Source: Ruminococcus sp. UBA946 | Lineage (GTDB): Bacteria; Bacillota; Clostridia; Oscillospirales; Ruminococcaceae | Length of the DNA: 13,528 nt | NCBI GenBank assembly: GCA_002293295.1 | Contig: DBCY01000187.1 | Span: 1 to 13,528, forward strand | Direction of reading: 5' to 3' | In this document: positions 6,042 through 13,528 of the stretch, piece after piece | Layout of the letters: the number at the start of each line of letters is the position of its first letter | How positions within the stretch are numbered: the stretch's first letter is position 1 | Made by a program: the position numbers and the translations under genes | The notes under the pieces: generated by a model | Seen by the model: only the letters and a program-made list of their open reading frames with translations | Databases searched by the model: none | Told to the model about the DNA's origin: nothing

Positions 6042-8000
6042 ATGATTATTTCACTGGAAAATATATACAAATATTATAACGGAAATCAGGTTCTGCGGAA
6101 TATTTCGCTGACAATTGAGGATAATGACCGGATTGGGCTGATAGGTATAAACGGTTCGGGCAAAACCACGCTTTTGCGTATTATTACCGGGGACGAGCTG
6201 CCTGACAAACAACCCGAACCCAATACAGAACGAATATCCGTAAACAAAAACGTGACAATCGGTTATCTTGCGCAGAATTCGGGGCTTGACCGAGATAATA
6301 CAATCATCGGCGAGATGAAGGGAGTATTTTCCGGGCTTTTAGAAACTGCTCAAAGACTGCGCGAACTGGAAACCATTATGTCTCAGCCGGATTCCCATAA
6401 CGATGAAATTAAATATAAAAGCATAGCCGATGAATACTCACGGAAAACTGCTTATTTTGAAACCAACGACGGTTATATAATCGACGTGAAAATCAGCAAG
6501 GTTTTAAACGGCATGGGCTTTCCCCAGGAAATGCATGAGCGGGATATTAAAACGCTGAGCGGCGGTGAGAAAACCCGTCTTGCGCTTGCAAAGCTCCTGC
6601 TTGAAAATCCGTCGCTGCTCATACTTGACGAACCGACAAACCACCTTGATTTCAACACGATTATGTGGCTTGAGGAATATTTGCAGGACTATAAGGGCGC
6701 GCTGCTGATTGTTTCCCATGACCGTTATTTCCTGGACAGGCTTACAACCTCGGTATGTGAAATAGAGAGGGGGACACTGCGGCGTTTTAAGGGGAATTAT
6801 TCAGCTTTTACGGTTCAGAAGCAAGCCTTTAACGAACGCCGGATGAAGGAATACCTTGCCCAGCAGGAAGAAATTGCCAAGCTTGAGGATTATATCGCAA
6901 AAAACCTTGTCAGGGCGTCTACGTCGAACATGGCGAAAAGCCGAATAAAAAAGCTCGAGGCTATTAAACGCGTTGAAAAGCCCGTTATGTATGAAAAGCA
7001 GGCAAAAATCAAATTTGAATATGATTTGGTTCCTCCCGTCGATTTGCTTGCCGTGAAGAATATCGACATAACAGTGGGGGAGGGGAATGATAAAACGACC
7101 CTTGTCGAGTCGCTATCTTTCAGTATAAGGCGGGGGGAAAAGGTTGCCGTTATCGGTTCAAACGGAATAGGAAAGTCGTCCCTGCTGAAAATAATACAGA
7201 GGAAGCTGCCCTGCAGCCATGGTATAATAGAGTGGGCAAAAAATGTTCGGATATCCTACTTTGACCAGGAAAACGCCCAGCTCAGCATGAATGATACTGT
7301 TATTGACGCTATTCATAAACGCTACCGTACAATGACCGAGCAAACCATACGTTCGCTTTTGGGGTGCGTCCGTCTTACGGGGGAAAATGTTTTCAAGACC
7401 GTAGGGGTTATTTCGGGAGGAGAGAGGGCAAAGCTCTGTTTTGCCCTGATGATGCTCGAAAGGGGAAACGTCCTGATTCTTGACGAACCGACAAACCACC
7501 TTGATATCGATACAAAAGAGGTTTTAGAGGACGCTCTCTGCTCTTTTGACGGAACCGTCATATTCGTGTCGCATGACCGATACCTGATTAATAAGCTGGC
7601 ATCACGGGTAATTGAAATTACCGATAACTCGGCAGAAAGCTTCGAAGGCGGGTTTGAGGGTTATTTATCCGCAAAAAAAGAGCGCGGTGCTGAAAACGAA
7701 CGTATTGTTACTGAAGAGAAAGCCGGTTACGAAAAGCCGCAGGATGATGAAAAAAGCGTTAAATCCTACCGTACAAGGGAGCAGCGTTCGGCGGACGCAA
7801 AAAAACGTCAGCGGATAAGGGAGCTTGAGGATGAAATTGATAAGCTTGAAGCCATTATCATAAAATTACAGGATGAAATGGCTATGCCGGAGGTATGCGC
7901 CGATTATCAGCTGATGCAGGAAAAATACGGGCAGCTGGAGGAATACAGAAAGCTCTGCTCCGATTACACCGACGAATGGGCGGAGCTTTGTGATAATTAA
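6042..8000 (+). CDS. ABC-F family ATPase (YdiF/Uup-like), cytosolic ribosome-associated factor
   Basis: This 652-residue protein has two ATP-binding cassettes and no membrane segment, the mark of ABC-F proteins, which bind the ribosomal E site and modulate translation or displace antibiotics. Cassette 1 has Walker A GINGSGKT (35-42), signature LSGGE (172-176), Walker B LLILDEP (192-198) and switch SHDR (225-228). A charged helical linker (about 255-325, the P-site tRNA interaction motif region) joins it to cassette 2, with Walker A GSNGIGKS (372-379), signature ISGGE (457-461), VLILDEP (477-483) and SHDR (510-513). A charged tail from about 540 ends in a predicted coiled coil (about 575-645), as in YdiF/Uup-type members. 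CCGGAG with a 6-nt gap supports the ATG. Everything needed for activity appears intact. Whether it confers antibiotic resistance or has a housekeeping role cannot be read from sequence; the long C-terminal coiled coil favours the housekeeping YdiF/Uup group. Confidence 0.9.
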   Translation: MIISLENIYKYYNGNQVLRNISLTIEDNDRIGLIGINGSGKTTLLRIITGDELPDKQPEPNTERISVNKNVTIGYLAQNSGLDRDNTIIGEMKGVFSGLLETAQRLRELETIMSQPDSHNDEIKYKSIADEYSRKTAYFETNDGYIIDVKISKVLNGMGFPQEMHERDIKTLSGGEKTRLALAKLLLENPSLLILDEPTNHLDFNTIMWLEEYLQDYKGALLIVSHDRYFLDRLTTSVCEIERGTLRRFKGNYSAFTVQKQAFNERRMKEYLAQQEEIAKLEDYIAKNLVRASTSNMAKSRIKKLEAIKRVEKPVMYEKQAKIKFEYDLVPPVDLLAVKNIDITVGEGNDKTTLVESLSFSIRRGEKVAVIGSNGIGKSSLLKIIQRKLPCSHGIIEWAKNVRISYFDQENAQLSMNDTVIDAIHKRYRTMTEQTIRSLLGCVRLTGENVFKTVGVISGGERAKLCFALMMLERGNVLILDEPTNHLDIDTKEVLEDALCSFDGTVIFVSHDRYLINKLASRVIEITDNSAESFEGGFEGYLSAKKERGAENERIVTEEKAGYEKPQDDEKSVKSYRTREQRSADAKKRQRIRELEDEIDKLEAIIIKLQDEMAMPEVCADYQLMQEKYGQLEEYRKLCSDYTDEWAELCDN

Positions 8001-8012
8001 TGCGTACTGAAA

Positions 8013-8219
8013 CTATGCTACATTCACCAAACAAATCCGAAAACGGACGTTTCCCGGAAGCTTCTGATGCTGATTCTTTTTCAATACGTTCATCGTTTCA
8101 TTAATTTCATTATATAAAGGCAGTATAATTACTTCAACAGATTTTCCTTTCATAAAAGGCGGCAGGTCGAATATTTCAACCAATTTATCGCTGTTTATTA
8201 TTTGATGAATATAATTCAT
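8013..8219 (-). CDS. Small antitoxin-like protein, probably frameshifted
   Basis: The 68-codon frame begins MNYIHQIINSDKLVEIFDLP and continues to KSVEVIILPL. The pattern of about 15 residues, an (I/F)DLP turn, then KxVEVIxLP is one I associate with small clostridial antitoxin-like or DUF2281-like proteins; no toxin gene is adjacent. AGAGGG lies 8 nt before the ATG, and a consensus promoter stands upstream, so the start is well supported. After residue 42 the sequence turns basic and unnatural. From 8094 another frame instead reads 27 codons ending KRPFSDLFGECSI, which looks like a genuine continuation. The simplest reading is loss of one base near 8094, followed by loss of the original 3' end against the convergent ABC-F gene, whose stop lies 12 nt away. 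Function is not established, and the frame may be a decaying remnant. Confidence 0.5.
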   Translation of the reverse strand: MNYIHQIINSDKLVEIFDLPPFMKGKSVEVIILPLYNEINETMNVLKKNQHQKLPGNVRFRICLVNVA

Positions 8220-8279
8220 GAAACATACCCTCTAAAAAATTATTGTTCCTGAAAATACCGGTAGTTTAAAACACTTTTT

Positions 8280-8308
8280 ATTATAGCATACTAAATTTTA
8301 TATGTCAA
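8280..8308 (-). promoter_or_regulatory. Perfect consensus sigma-A promoter for the small antitoxin-like gene
   Basis: On the minus strand TTGACA (8308-8303), a 17-nt spacer and TATAAT (8285-8280) match the sigma-A consensus at all 12 positions with ideal spacing. Transcription would start near 8273 and run through the ATG at 8219 after a leader of about 54 nt. The promoter begins only 7 nt downstream of the PaaK stop codon. I see no terminator between, so operon read-through could also reach the small gene. Confidence 0.72.
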
Positions 8309-8315
8309 ATTACAT

Positions 8316-9539
8316 TTATTCAAACCGATTGTCAAATACCCTCTTTGACTTCTTTTCGAAACGCGGAAGGGTGCCTAAATCCACGCATTCGCATGAAATC
8401 TTTATACCGATTTTCTTTTTGAACACGTCCACCACTCGGAAAGCAACCTCGGCATTGTCACTGTCAGCCGTTGTTTCAACCCTGAGCGTCAGTTTATCCT
8501 TGCCGTTTTCATGTCCGATAATAACCTGGTATTCGCTTGAAACGCCGCCTACAGCCGATAAGGTGTTTTCAATCTGCCCCGGGTATATATTAACTCCCTT
8601 AACCTTAATCATATCGTCGGTTCGTCCCAGAATACGGTCTATCATGGGGAAGCCGCGTCCGCATGAGCATACGTGAGGAATTTTCCTCGTCAGGTCATGG
8701 GTGCGGTAGCGGATAAGCGGCGCGCCTTCCTTTTTGTATGTTGTAATGACAAGCTCGCCCGTTTCGCCGTCGGGAAGGATTTCCCCGGTAACAGGGTCGA
8801 TAATTTCAAAATAAAGGTAATCGTCCCAGTAATGAATACCCTCATGCTTATCACAGTCAATACCGATACCCGGTCCGTAAATTTCGGTCAGCCCGTAAAT
8901 ATCATAAAGCTCTATGGAGAGTTCGTTTGAAATACGCTCCCTCATCAGGTCGCCCCATCGTTCCGAACCGATAACGCCTTTTTTAAGGCAGATTTGGCTT
9001 TTCAGACCGCGTTTCTTTACCTCCTCGGCAAGGAGAAGGGCATATGAAGATGTCGCGGTAATAACAGTGCTTTTTAAATCAACCATAAGCTCCAGCTGTT
9101 TTTCGGTGTTTCCCGGACCGACGGGGATTGCCATTGCACCAAGCTTTTCACAGCCCGCCTGAAAACCGATACCTGCAGTCCAAAGTCCGTATCCCGGGGT
9201 AATCTGAATACGGTCAAGGCTGTTTATTCCGCAGAACTCATAACACCGGGCAAACATGACAGCCCAGTCCTCAACATCCTTAGCGGTATACGGAATAATA
9301 ATAGGTTTCCCGGTAGTGCCGGAGGAAGAGTGTATGCGAACGATTTTTTCGTCGGGAACAGCCTGTATTCCCAGAGGATAGGCGTTTCTTAGTTCATATT
9401 TGTCTGAAAACGGGAGCTTTCCGAAATCTTCAAAGGAATTCACGGCATTTACATCAATCCCGCTGTACATACTTTTATAAAACGGACTGTTTTCCGCGGC
9501 GTTTACAACGGCTTTTTTAAGCTGTGAAAATTCTACCAT
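8316..9539 (-). CDS. paaK: Phenylacetate-CoA ligase family (aryl acid:CoA ligase, PaaK-like)
   Basis: This cytosolic ANL-superfamily AMP-forming ligase activates an arylacetate (phenylacetate, indoleacetate or 4-hydroxyphenylacetate) with ATP and CoA. The 407-residue product carries the phosphate loop SSSGTTGKP (71-79), the adenylation motif YGLTE (215-219), the Y-R-T-H-D-L segment (278-283), GRTDDMIKVKG (305-315) before the C-terminal lid, and a lysine-rich KKSKRVFD (396-403) typical of PaaK proteins. I chose the ATG at 9539 because GGAAAGG lies 10 nt before it. The frame stays open to an upstream ATG at 9617, but that would overlap iorB and adds a non-conserved 26-residue tail. It lies 41 nt after iorB in the same operon. 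PaaK-like ligases next to indolepyruvate oxidoreductase genes are a known arrangement: the aryl-CoA is the IorAB product or, in reverse, its substrate. Which aryl acid is used cannot be decided here. Confidence 0.87.
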   Translation of the reverse strand: MVEFSQLKKAVVNAAENSPFYKSMYSGIDVNAVNSFEDFGKLPFSDKYELRNAYPLGIQAVPDEKIVRIHSSSGTTGKPIIIPYTAKDVEDWAVMFARCYEFCGINSLDRIQITPGYGLWTAGIGFQAGCEKLGAMAIPVGPGNTEKQLELMVDLKSTVITATSSYALLLAEEVKKRGLKSQICLKKGVIGSERWGDLMRERISNELSIELYDIYGLTEIYGPGIGIDCDKHEGIHYWDDYLYFEIIDPVTGEILPDGETGELVITTYKKEGAPLIRYRTHDLTRKIPHVCSCGRGFPMIDRILGRTDDMIKVKGVNIYPGQIENTLSAVGGVSSEYQVIIGHENGKDKLTLRVETTADSDNAEVAFRVVDVFKKKIGIKISCECVDLGTLPRFEKKSKRVFDNRFE

Positions 9540-9580
9540 AATTATTATACCTTTCCGGATGTTAATACTTTTCTGATTAT

Positions 9581-10168
9581 TTATCCCTTCAGCGTCAGCG
9601 CGTAATTTTCTCCGCATTCGAACGCCTTTATATTCATTTTGTAAAATTCGGGTTTAACATTATTTTTTATCGCTGCATATAAAGAGGTTTTTGAAATGTC
9701 CAGCAATCCCAAGCCGAACGCGGTTCCCACAAGCAAGACATTAACCGCTTTTAATGAACCGCATTTTTTCGCGAGCCTGTCGGCGTCCAGAAAATAAGCT
9801 TTACAGTTTGACTTTATATATTCGGTAATTTTTTCTTCATCATATACGGAAGCGCCAAGCGATACGGTAACGGGATTTATTTTTGCAGTATTAATAACCG
9901 CCGTTCCGCCTTTTTTAAGCATAGGGAGGTTTCTGGCGCCTTCGCAGAGTTCGAAGCTTAAAAGCAAATCCGCTCCCCCTGCCGGAATGTAAGGCGAATA
10001 AGTATCAGATGTGCGGACATGACTTACAACGCATCCGCCGCGCTGACTCATACCGATTGTCTCGCCCGTTCTTGCTCTTTTGCTTCCGTCCGTCACAGCT
10101 CCGTTCGCCAGGATTTTAGAAGCCAGGATAGTTCCCTGCCCTCCCACACCTGAAATCAGTATATCCAT
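9581..10168 (-). CDS. iorB: Indolepyruvate:ferredoxin oxidoreductase, beta subunit
   Basis: This is the small subunit of the two-subunit aryl-2-oxoacid oxidoreductase, which converts indolepyruvate (or phenylpyruvate), CoA and oxidised ferredoxin to aryl-CoA, CO2 and reduced ferredoxin. The 195 residues form one pyruvate-ferredoxin oxidoreductase gamma-type domain. It has ISGVGGQGTILASKIL at 5-20, the TGETIGMSQRGG segment at 34-45 with conserved SQRGG, and an AGGADLLLSFE stretch near 63-73. The length is typical of IorB. Its ATG overlaps the iorA stop in a TGATG junction, so translation is coupled. AAGGAGG sits inside the iorA 3' end, somewhat more than 10 nt upstream. It has no cofactor site of its own and should work only with IorA. 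Confidence 0.9.
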   Translation of the reverse strand: MDILISGVGGQGTILASKILANGAVTDGSKRARTGETIGMSQRGGCVVSHVRTSDTYSPYIPAGGADLLLSFELCEGARNLPMLKKGGTAVINTAKINPVTVSLGASVYDEEKITEYIKSNCKAYFLDADRLAKKCGSLKAVNVLLVGTAFGLGLLDISKTSLYAAIKNNVKPEFYKMNIKAFECGENYALTLKG

Positions 10169-11964
10169 CAGCAGGAATCCCCCCTCCTTATTTTTTTACC
10201 CGGACATATACCGATGCATAAGCCGCAGCCATAACATAAAGCGTCGTCGACTGACACCCTGCCGTTATCGGTATGCATAGCCGGACAGCCGATTTCCTTA
10301 ATACAGCGCATACACCCGGTACAGCCGTCAATTGTAACGGCTTTTTCCGGCTTTGCGACGGCAATGCAGGGGGCTTCAAATATTATTACGCTTACACCCT
10401 CGTAATCAGCCGCTTCCTTTACGGCTTCGGCGGCAGCGTCAAGGTCAAAAGGGTTCACCCTTGTTGTAAACCCGACATTCAGCGCTTTTATTACCGCGCC
10501 TATGTCAATTTTAGGAGATTCTGTCTGCATCATAGTCTTTCCGGTTCCGGGGTGGGGCTGGTGACCCGTCATTGCAGTTGTGGAATTGTCAAGTATTACT
10601 ATATTTATATTTGAATTATTATAAACGGCGTTCGCAACACCTGTCATACCGCTGGCAAAGAAGGTTGAATCACCGATAAACGCAAACACATCCGTTTCGG
10701 CGTCAATACGCTTTATTCCCTGTGCGATTGTAATTCCGGCGCCCATGCAAAGGCAGGTATCGGTCATTTCAAGCGGTTTTGCGTTCCCCAGGGTATAGCA
10801 TCCTATGTCTCCGCAGGAAACATGTTTTCTGCCTTTCATTGCTCTTTTCACAGCATAGAAGGACGCCCTGTGCGGACACCCAGCGCAAAGAACAGGCGGC
10901 CGGGCGGGAAGCTCCATGGATTTTATACTGTTTTTTTCATTGATTGTCATACCAAGGAAATCGCAGATATATTTTTTCAGGTTATCGAATTTCAATTCTC
11001 CGGCAGGGGTTACGGTTCCGTCAAGCTTGCCCGAGACAGGGGTGGTCATACGCTTTAACGCAAGAGTATGGAACAAACCCGTTTCAATAACCGGGTCAAG
11101 CTCTTCTAAAACAAGAGCCTTTTCCACCGATTTCAGGAATTTTTCATAAAGCCCTGACGGCGCGGGGAAAACCGCTCCGATTTTTAACAGCATAACATCG
11201 TTCTCAGGAACATTAAGCTCATTCAGCACATCCGAAACAATAGCATAAGTAACTCCGCCGCAGGCAATACCCTTTTTACCTGTTCCCCTTATTAAGTTAA
11301 AGCTGATATTATCAAATTCATATGAAATTTCAGGCTGCTGCCTTTCTATTTCAAGATGCCTTCTGTAGGACAACGGCGGGAATATAACCCATCCGGGGTC
11401 TTTCACAAACCCTTCCGGTTCGTATTCGTAAACTGTATCAATCACATCGACGGTGCCGCTTGCATGGCAGACTTTTGTTGTGGGACGCAGTATAACCGGC
11501 AATCCGAGCCTCTCCGACAAATCAAACGCATATACAGCCATTTCATAAGCTTCCTCAGGGGACGAGGGGTCGAGAACGGGAATATTGGCAAATTCGCCGA
11601 AATGCCGGGTATCCTGCTCAGTCTGCGAGGAAATCGGTCCCGGGTCGTCCGCGACGAGAACAACCATACCGCCTTTTATGCCGACTATAGCAAGGCTCAT
11701 AAGCGGGTCAGAGGCAACGTTAAGACCGACCTGCTTCATAGTGACCATAGAACGCGCTCCGCAGTATGAAGCGCCTGCCGCGACCTCAAGGGCCGCTTTT
11801 TCATTTGCCGACCACTCAACATAGATTTTTTTATTTATGTTATTCTGAGCAACCGTTTGTAAAACCTCCGTAGACGGAGTCCCCGGATAACCGCTGACAA
11901 CTTTAACCCCCGCTGTTACAGCGCCGAGGGCAATTGCGGCATTACCGAGCAGAACCTGTTTCAT
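10168..11964 (-). CDS. iorA: Indolepyruvate:ferredoxin oxidoreductase, alpha subunit
   Basis: This is the catalytic, thiamine diphosphate- and iron-sulfur-containing subunit. The 598-residue protein begins with a pyrimidine-binding domain (MKQVLLGNAAIALGAV, then SGYPGTPSTEV at 24-34). A middle transketolase-C-like region covers about 235-345. Next come the CAGCPHR motif (360-366) and a TPP-binding domain with GDIGCYTLG (385-393) and GDS...DNS (431-461). The C-terminus is a built-in two-cluster ferredoxin: C548-C551-C554-C560 and C577-C580-C583-C587, with the usual CP ends. All expected cofactor residues are present and the length is normal for IorA. GGAAAGG lies 10 nt before the ATG, and trpB2 ends 23 nt upstream, so the genes share a transcript. 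The enzyme is strictly anaerobic in known cases. It can run oxidatively (ferredoxin reduction during aromatic amino acid fermentation) or reductively (carboxylating aryl-CoA to 2-oxoacid for amino acid synthesis). Confidence 0.93.
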   Translation of the reverse strand: MKQVLLGNAAIALGAVTAGVKVVSGYPGTPSTEVLQTVAQNNINKKIYVEWSANEKAALEVAAGASYCGARSMVTMKQVGLNVASDPLMSLAIVGIKGGMVVLVADDPGPISSQTEQDTRHFGEFANIPVLDPSSPEEAYEMAVYAFDLSERLGLPVILRPTTKVCHASGTVDVIDTVYEYEPEGFVKDPGWVIFPPLSYRRHLEIERQQPEISYEFDNISFNLIRGTGKKGIACGGVTYAIVSDVLNELNVPENDVMLLKIGAVFPAPSGLYEKFLKSVEKALVLEELDPVIETGLFHTLALKRMTTPVSGKLDGTVTPAGELKFDNLKKYICDFLGMTINEKNSIKSMELPARPPVLCAGCPHRASFYAVKRAMKGRKHVSCGDIGCYTLGNAKPLEMTDTCLCMGAGITIAQGIKRIDAETDVFAFIGDSTFFASGMTGVANAVYNNSNINIVILDNSTTAMTGHQPHPGTGKTMMQTESPKIDIGAVIKALNVGFTTRVNPFDLDAAAEAVKEAADYEGVSVIIFEAPCIAVAKPEKAVTIDGCTGCMRCIKEIGCPAMHTDNGRVSVDDALCYGCGLCIGICPGKKIRRGDSC

Positions 11965-11987
11965 ATTTTATTATCCTTTCCTAAACT

Positions 11988-13358
11988 TTACTCATTAACA
12001 TGCGGTAATTCATCAAAGCCTGTTTGTAAATCCTCGTCAGTCGGAATGTAATCGTTCATTTCTCCGCTGTTAAACGCGGAATACGCCGTCATATCGAAAT
12101 ATCCGGTGCCTGTCAGTCCGAAAAGGATTGTTTTTGCCGTCCCTTCTTCCCTGCATTTTACAGCTTCGTCAATTGCGCCGCAAATAGCATGCGCGGATTC
12201 GGGAGCCGGAAGTATTGTTTCAAGCTTCGCGAACATAACGGCTGCTTCAAACGCCTTCGTCTGCTGCACTGACACGGCTTCCATAGCATTATCATGATAG
12301 AGCTGCGACAGGATGGGCGACATACCGTGATAGCGAAGTCCGCCCGCATGGTTTGCCGACGGCTTGAATCCGCAGCCTAAGGTATACATTTTTGCCATGG
12401 GGGTGATTTTTCCCGTATCACAGAAATCATACGCGAATTTTCCCCTTGTAAGCGACGGGCATGACACCGGTTCCACCGCCAGTAAACGCGGATTCGCTTT
12501 CCCGGTCAGCTTATCCTGCACAAACGGAGCAATCAGTCCGCCCAGGTTAGAACCGCCGCCTGCGCAGCCTATAACTATATCGGGGTATTTATCATATTTT
12601 TCCAAAGCGGCTTTTGATTCAAGTCCTATTACCGACTGGTGCAGGAGTACCTGATTAAGCACCGAACCCAGAACATAACGGCACCCTTCCGTCTTTACGG
12701 CTGTTTCAACGGCTTCCGATATGGCGCATCCCAGACTGCCGCGGTTACCGGGGTCCATACCAAGTATTTTTCTTCCTATTTCGGTGGTTTCGCTCGGACT
12801 TGCAATAACCTTTGCGCCGAAGGTTTCCATAACCGCGCGCCGGTACGGTTTTTGCTCCGCCGACACCTTTACCATATAAACAGTAAGGTCAAGACCGAAA
12901 TATGAGCAGGCTTCCGACAAAGCCGTTCCCCACTGACCGGCTCCGGTTTCGGTAGCAAGGGAAGTCATTCCCTGTTCCTTCGCATAATATGCCTGTGCGA
13001 TTGCGGAATTAAGCTTATGGCTTCCCGACGTATTATTGCCTTCAAACTTATAATAAATCCTTGCGGGGGTATCAAGCGCTTTTTCAAGGTTATATGCCCT
13101 TATCAGCGGGGCGGGGCGGTAAATTTTATACATCTCAACGACTTCTTCGGGGATGTCAAAATACCGCGTATCGTCGTCAAGCTCCTGCTGAGCCGGTTTT
13201 TCGCAGAAAACAGGGTATAAATCCTCGGGAACGGCAGGCTTCATCGTCCCGGGGTTAATAATAGGCGCCGGTTTATTCTTCATATCCGCGCGTATGTTAT
13301 ACCATTGCCTGGGGATTTCATCTTCGGATAAATATATTCTGTGAGGCACTTTTGACAT
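11988..13358 (-). CDS. trpB2: TrpB2-type tryptophan synthase beta chain (PLP enzyme)
   Basis: This TrpB-like PLP enzyme is expected to condense indole with serine (or O-phosphoserine in some family members) to tryptophan. The 456 residues have the long N-terminal extension typical of TrpB2 (MSKVPHRIYLSEDEIPRQWYN). The Schiff-base lysine is K115 in NTSGSHKLNSA, the catalytic glutamate lies in ETGAGQWG (137-144), and the phosphate loop is CAGGGSNLGG (265-274). TrpB1 enzymes usually have GQHG and GGGSNA, so the tryptophan in GQWG and the SNLGG loop favour TrpB2. AAAGGG lies about 9 nt before the ATG. It is the first gene of an operon with iorA, iorB and paaK, without trpA or other trp genes. That suggests scavenging of free indole in place of channelled synthesis. 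A minus-strand TATAAT at 13456-13461 is a possible -10 box, but no good -35 box accompanies it, and I see no T-box or trp leader peptide in the 114 nt between the gene and the hairpin. Confidence 0.92.
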   Translation of the reverse strand: MSKVPHRIYLSEDEIPRQWYNIRADMKNKPAPIINPGTMKPAVPEDLYPVFCEKPAQQELDDDTRYFDIPEEVVEMYKIYRPAPLIRAYNLEKALDTPARIYYKFEGNNTSGSHKLNSAIAQAYYAKEQGMTSLATETGAGQWGTALSEACSYFGLDLTVYMVKVSAEQKPYRRAVMETFGAKVIASPSETTEIGRKILGMDPGNRGSLGCAISEAVETAVKTEGCRYVLGSVLNQVLLHQSVIGLESKAALEKYDKYPDIVIGCAGGGSNLGGLIAPFVQDKLTGKANPRLLAVEPVSCPSLTRGKFAYDFCDTGKITPMAKMYTLGCGFKPSANHAGGLRYHGMSPILSQLYHDNAMEAVSVQQTKAFEAAVMFAKLETILPAPESAHAICGAIDEAVKCREEGTAKTILFGLTGTGYFDMTAYSAFNSGEMNDYIPTDEDLQTGFDELPHVNE

Positions 13359-13472
13359 AATATAACACCCTTTCTTTATAGTTAGGAATTAGATTTATAG
13401 AATTAAAGTCAATTACCGGATATAATGCTCATAATTCCGAATTTCATACTTGATAATTATATAATGTCTGCT

Positions 13473-13526
13473 GAACAAATGAAAAATGCCGTCGCTATGC
13501 GACTGAAAAGCATTTTTCATTTGTTC
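13473..13526. repeat. Large perfect inverted repeat with nested stem
   Basis: GAACAAATGAAAAATGC (13473-13489) and its exact reverse complement (13510-13526) form a 17-bp stem. Inside it a second stem, GTCGC/GCGAC (13491-13495 and 13499-13503), has a TAT loop, leaving an asymmetric bulge of C against TGAAAA. It lies upstream of the trpB2 operon at the window end. It could be the terminator of a gene beyond the window, a dispersed palindromic repeat, or a leader structure if trpB2 transcription starts further upstream. Confidence 0.6.
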
Positions 13527-13528
13527 TT

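Noticed and set aside
9540..9617. Longer paaK start at 9617
   Set aside because: It would overlap the iorB 3' end and add a basic 26-residue tail, whereas the ATG at 9539 has a well-spaced GGAAAGG.
11356..11769. 137-codon plus-strand frame inside iorA
   Set aside because: It is antisense to a strongly conserved part of iorA, and its Arg/Cys/His-rich composition is that of a shadow frame.
13359..13472. T-box or trp leader attenuator before trpB2
   Set aside because: No T-box sequence, run of Trp codons or terminator/anti-terminator pair is visible; only a weak imperfect repeat (about 13415-13442) was seen.

Overview
The window (13.5 kb, moderate GC in genes, AT-rich spacers) looks like a chromosomal piece of an anaerobic, probably gut- or rumen-associated Bacillota of the Clostridia type (Oscillospiraceae/Ruminococcaceae-like). 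This is an inference. It rests on strong AGGAGG-type ribosome binding sites, sigma-A promoters, lipoproteins with Thr/Glu-rich tethers, a fibre-degradation gene group, and an oxygen-sensitive indolepyruvate:ferredoxin oxidoreductase. No rRNA, tRNA, CRISPR array, transposase or phage gene was seen.

Left third (1-5858), carbohydrate region. A large family 2 glycoside hydrolase (minus strand) is divergent from a two-gene plus-strand operon: a CE2-type SGNH esterase lipoprotein and a CE4/NodB deacetylase lipoprotein, overlapping by 8 nt. Between the divergent genes, the two predicted -35 boxes lie inside one perfect 18-bp palindrome, so one regulator could control both sides. The likely logic is surface removal of ester or N-acetyl groups, followed by hydrolysis of released oligosaccharides in the cytoplasm by the GH2 enzyme, which has no visible signal peptide.

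Middle (5859-8315). A 183-nt spacer holds a 13-nt tandem repeat, a small hairpin and a strong GC-rich hairpin just before an ABC-F ATPase (translation factor / antibiotic-resistance type). Converging on it from the minus strand is a 68-codon antitoxin-like gene. It has a perfect consensus promoter but appears to carry a frameshift.

Right half (8316-13358), minus-strand operon in transcription order trpB2-like, iorA, iorB, paaK-like. iorA and iorB are coupled through a TGATG overlap. The set can make tryptophan from indole (TrpB2). It can also interconvert aryl acids, aryl-CoAs and aryl-2-oxoacids (PaaK plus IorAB), so it reads as an aromatic amino acid salvage or fermentation module. No trpA or other trp biosynthesis gene is present in the window.

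The window ends carry palindromic sequence: a truncated GC-rich hairpin at the left edge, a 16-bp hairpin at 49-84, and a large 17-bp-arm hairpin at 13473-13526. I found no convincing new multi-gene system. The points most worth checking are the shared palindromic divergent promoter, the aromatic salvage operon, the frameshifted small gene with its consensus promoter, and the ABC-F leader hairpin.
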